A stretch of 64,000 nucleotides of DNA. Source: Atlantibacter subterraneus (GTDB lineage Bacteria > Pseudomonadota > Gammaproteobacteria > Enterobacterales > Enterobacteriaceae). The notes beneath the pieces were generated by a model. It saw only the letters and a list, made by a program, of their open reading frames with translations, was not told the DNA's origin and did no database searches. This document shows, in pieces, positions 62,475 to 64,000 of the stretch. The translations under genes were made by a program, and so were the position numbers. Location of the stretch: NCBI RefSeq assembly GCF_027853245.1, contig NZ_JAPTZM010000003.1; one strand, written 5' to 3'. Positions within the stretch are counted from its first letter, which is position 1; each line of letters opens with the position of its first letter.

Positions 62475-63843
62475 ATGCGGCGGATTTCCCCGTCGAGATG
62501 CGTAACATACTCACCAGCGCGGCCAGCGTCGCCAGTATCCCGGCCAGCATTAATGAGGCGTGCTCCCCGCTGCCGCTGAAGTGGGTAAACATCAGCGCCA
62601 CCAGCGCCGCCCCGGTGCTCTGGCCCAGCAGTCGCGCGGTGCCAAGCATTCCGCTGGCACCACCGCTGCGGTTGCGCGGCGCGGCGGAGATAATAGTGTG
62701 GTTGTTGGGCGACTGAAACAATCCAAACCCGGCACCGCACAGCACCATGCGCCAGATGATATCCAGATCGCTCGGATTCGCCGGTAAATACGCCAGGCCA
62801 AACAGGCCCACTGCCATCACCGCCAGGCCAATACCGCCCAGCAGCCCGGCGTGAATACGCTCGACCAGATAACCGGACAGCGGCGCGACCACCATGGTTG
62901 CCAGCGGCCATGGCGTCAGCAGCAGACCGGTTTGCACTTCGCTCAGCCCGAGGGTGGTTTGCATAAAGAATGGCAGCGACACCAGCGCCAGCATCTGTGC
63001 GGTGAACGAGCAAATCGAGGTGCCAATAGAAAGTGAAAACAGCGGGATGCGCAGTAAATCCACCGGCAGCAGCGGAACCGGCAAGCGTAATTGACGACGA
63101 ACAAAGGCGGTGCCAATCACCAGCAGTGCGACCAGCTGCGCCGCAAGCAGCCAGTTGAAATTGCCCTGGGCGTAATTACCCAGCGCGGTAATCAGCAGGC
63201 CAAAGGTGAGGGCGTTCATCACGGCGCTCGGCAGGTCGAAACGCTGCTGAGATTTATGGGTATTAGCCGGTAAATAGCGCAGCGCCAGCACCAGCGCAAT
63301 CAGGCCGAGCGGGATATTAATTAAGAACAGCCAGTGCCAGGTCGCCACGGATAAAATCGCGGCGGCAATAGTGGGCCCGGCTGCAGCAGAGGCGGCGACG
63401 ATCAGCGAGTTGATCCCCATTCCCCGGCCCAGATGGCGCTGCGGGTAAATCATGCGGATCAATGCTGTGTTGACGCTCATCAGCGCCGCGCCGCCAAACC
63501 CTTGCAGGATGCGCATAACGGTGAGCATCTCCAGCGTGCGCGACAGCGCGCACAGCAGCGAGGCGAGGGTGAAAACCACCAGACCGTACTGATAAATGCG
63601 GCGGTAGCCAAACATATCGCCCAGGAAAGAGAGCGTCAAAAGCGACGTGACGATGGCGATTTGGTAAGCGTTAATAATCCAGATACTGCTGGCTGGCGAA
63701 GCGTTTAACTCATGGGCAATAGTGGGCAGCGCCACGTTCGCGATAGTGCCGTCAAGCACCGCCATCATTATCCCAATGGCGATGGTCAGAATAGCGCCGT
63801 AGCGCTGGGGGATGGGTAATCCATCAGAAACCGTTTTTTCCAT
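62473..63843 (-). CDS. yebQ: MFS transporter YebQ
   Basis: A 456-residue inner-membrane protein (E. coli YebQ 457) of the DHA2 drug/proton antiporter branch, with about 14 helices. LDGTIANVALPTIA in helix 1 and RILQGFGGAALMSVNTALIR in helix 4 are family blocks. Substrate unknown. In E. coli kdgR follows in the downstream direction of the map; here a different gene end is seen at the window edge. Confidence 0.9.
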   Translation of the reverse strand: MEKTVSDGLPIPQRYGAILTIAIGIMMAVLDGTIANVALPTIAHELNASPASSIWIINAYQIAIVTSLLTLSFLGDMFGYRRIYQYGLVVFTLASLLCALSRTLEMLTVMRILQGFGGAALMSVNTALIRMIYPQRHLGRGMGINSLIVAASAAAGPTIAAAILSVATWHWLFLINIPLGLIALVLALRYLPANTHKSQQRFDLPSAVMNALTFGLLITALGNYAQGNFNWLLAAQLVALLVIGTAFVRRQLRLPVPLLPVDLLRIPLFSLSIGTSICSFTAQMLALVSLPFFMQTTLGLSEVQTGLLLTPWPLATMVVAPLSGYLVERIHAGLLGGIGLAVMAVGLFGLAYLPANPSDLDIIWRMVLCGAGFGLFQSPNNHTIISAAPRNRSGGASGMLGTARLLGQSTGAALVALMFTHFSGSGEHASLMLAGILATLAALVSMLRISTGKSAA

Positions 63844-63938
63844 TAACTGTGCCGCTCAAAAAGAAAGTCAGGAGCCGTAAACCGACTACTTTAGCCTGAA
63901 AAGCGGCGTCAGGGATAATTAAGTGTTACGTCGCAGAT

Positions 63939-64000
63939 TTATAACGCCAGCTCATAGATACATTGCGGCAGCGGGGCCAGCTCCTTATAATAAAAACCGG
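63939..64000 (-). CDS. C-terminal end of an unidentified gene (cut by the window)
   Basis: The minus strand has an open frame of 20 codons ending in TAA at 63939. The visible tail reads GFYYKELAPLPQCIYELAL. It does not match the end of KdgR, which is the E. coli neighbour. The pattern of a GF pair followed by a final YELxL strand is seen at the end of many GNAT acetyltransferases, but this is only a guess. A 95-bp gap separates it from the yebQ start. Confidence 0.4.
   Translation of the reverse strand, partial: GFYYKELAPLPQCIYELAL

Overview
This window is a chromosomal segment of a member of the Enterobacteriaceae. Almost every gene has an Escherichia coli orthologue of near-identical length, and many stand in E. 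coli gene order: tyrP-yecH-ftnA-yecR, azuC-yecJ, argS-yecM-cutC, cmoB-cmoA-yecN-yecE-yecD-aspS-nudB-yebC-ruvCAB, znuBC/znuA-mepM-lpxM-pykA-hexR-zwf-edd-eda-purT-yebG-yebF-yebE-ptrB-exoX-yobB-holE-yobA-yebZ-yebY-sdsR-pphA-yebW-yebV-rsmF-letB-letA-msrC-proQ-prc-htpX-yebQ. In E. coli a large flagellar and chemotaxis region lies between yecJ and argS. Here that interval holds only a YdeP-like molybdo-oxidoreductase and a serine tRNA, which suggests a non-motile genus such as Klebsiella or Raoultella. That is an inference from gene order, not a species identification.

Region by region. 1-5.8 kb: the end of torY and all of torZ (periplasmic TMAO/N-oxide respiration), then tyrosine transport (tyrP), yecH, ferritin (ftnA) and lipoprotein yecR. 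5.9-11.5 kb: an RpiB/LacAB-type isomerase behind a KdgR-like box, an MFS drug exporter, the dual-function azuC/AzuR RNA with CRP sites, yecJ and the YdeP-like enzyme. 11.4-15.4 kb: a tRNA-Ser(GGA) with a partial upstream duplication, argS, yecM, and cutC with the sigma-E-dependent sRNA MicL in its 3' part. 15.4-19.9 kb: a 0.7-kb AT-rich stretch without a gene and a 1261-codon gene that fuses a family-1-like glycoside hydrolase, a glycosyltransferase and an FAD-dependent UDP-galactopyranose-mutase-like domain. This is the most unusual item in the window. 19.9-31.7 kb: tRNA wobble modification (cmoAB), aspS-nudB-yebC-ruvC, ruvAB with its LexA operator, and the Zur-controlled znu zinc system.

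31.7-42 kb: peptidoglycan endopeptidase mepM, lipid A acyltransferase lpxM, then the central carbon block pykA, hexR, zwf, edd and eda, with HexR-like and GntR-like sites. 42-51 kb: purT with a PurR-like box, divergent from SOS gene yebG with a LexA box, then secreted protein yebF, yebE, oligopeptidase ptrB, exoX, yobB (nitrilase fold without a recognisable catalytic Cys), holE and the copper-type yobA-yebZ-yebY operon. 50.4-51.2 kb: the SdsR/SraC antisense RNA pair and a further promoter-terminator unit that may be an undescribed small RNA. 51-64 kb: pphA, yebW, yebV, rsmF, the letAB lipid-transport pair, msrC, proQ-prc, htpX, MFS transporter yebQ, and the C-terminal tail of a gene cut by the window end.

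No insertion sequence, prophage, CRISPR array or toxin-antitoxin locus was recognised.
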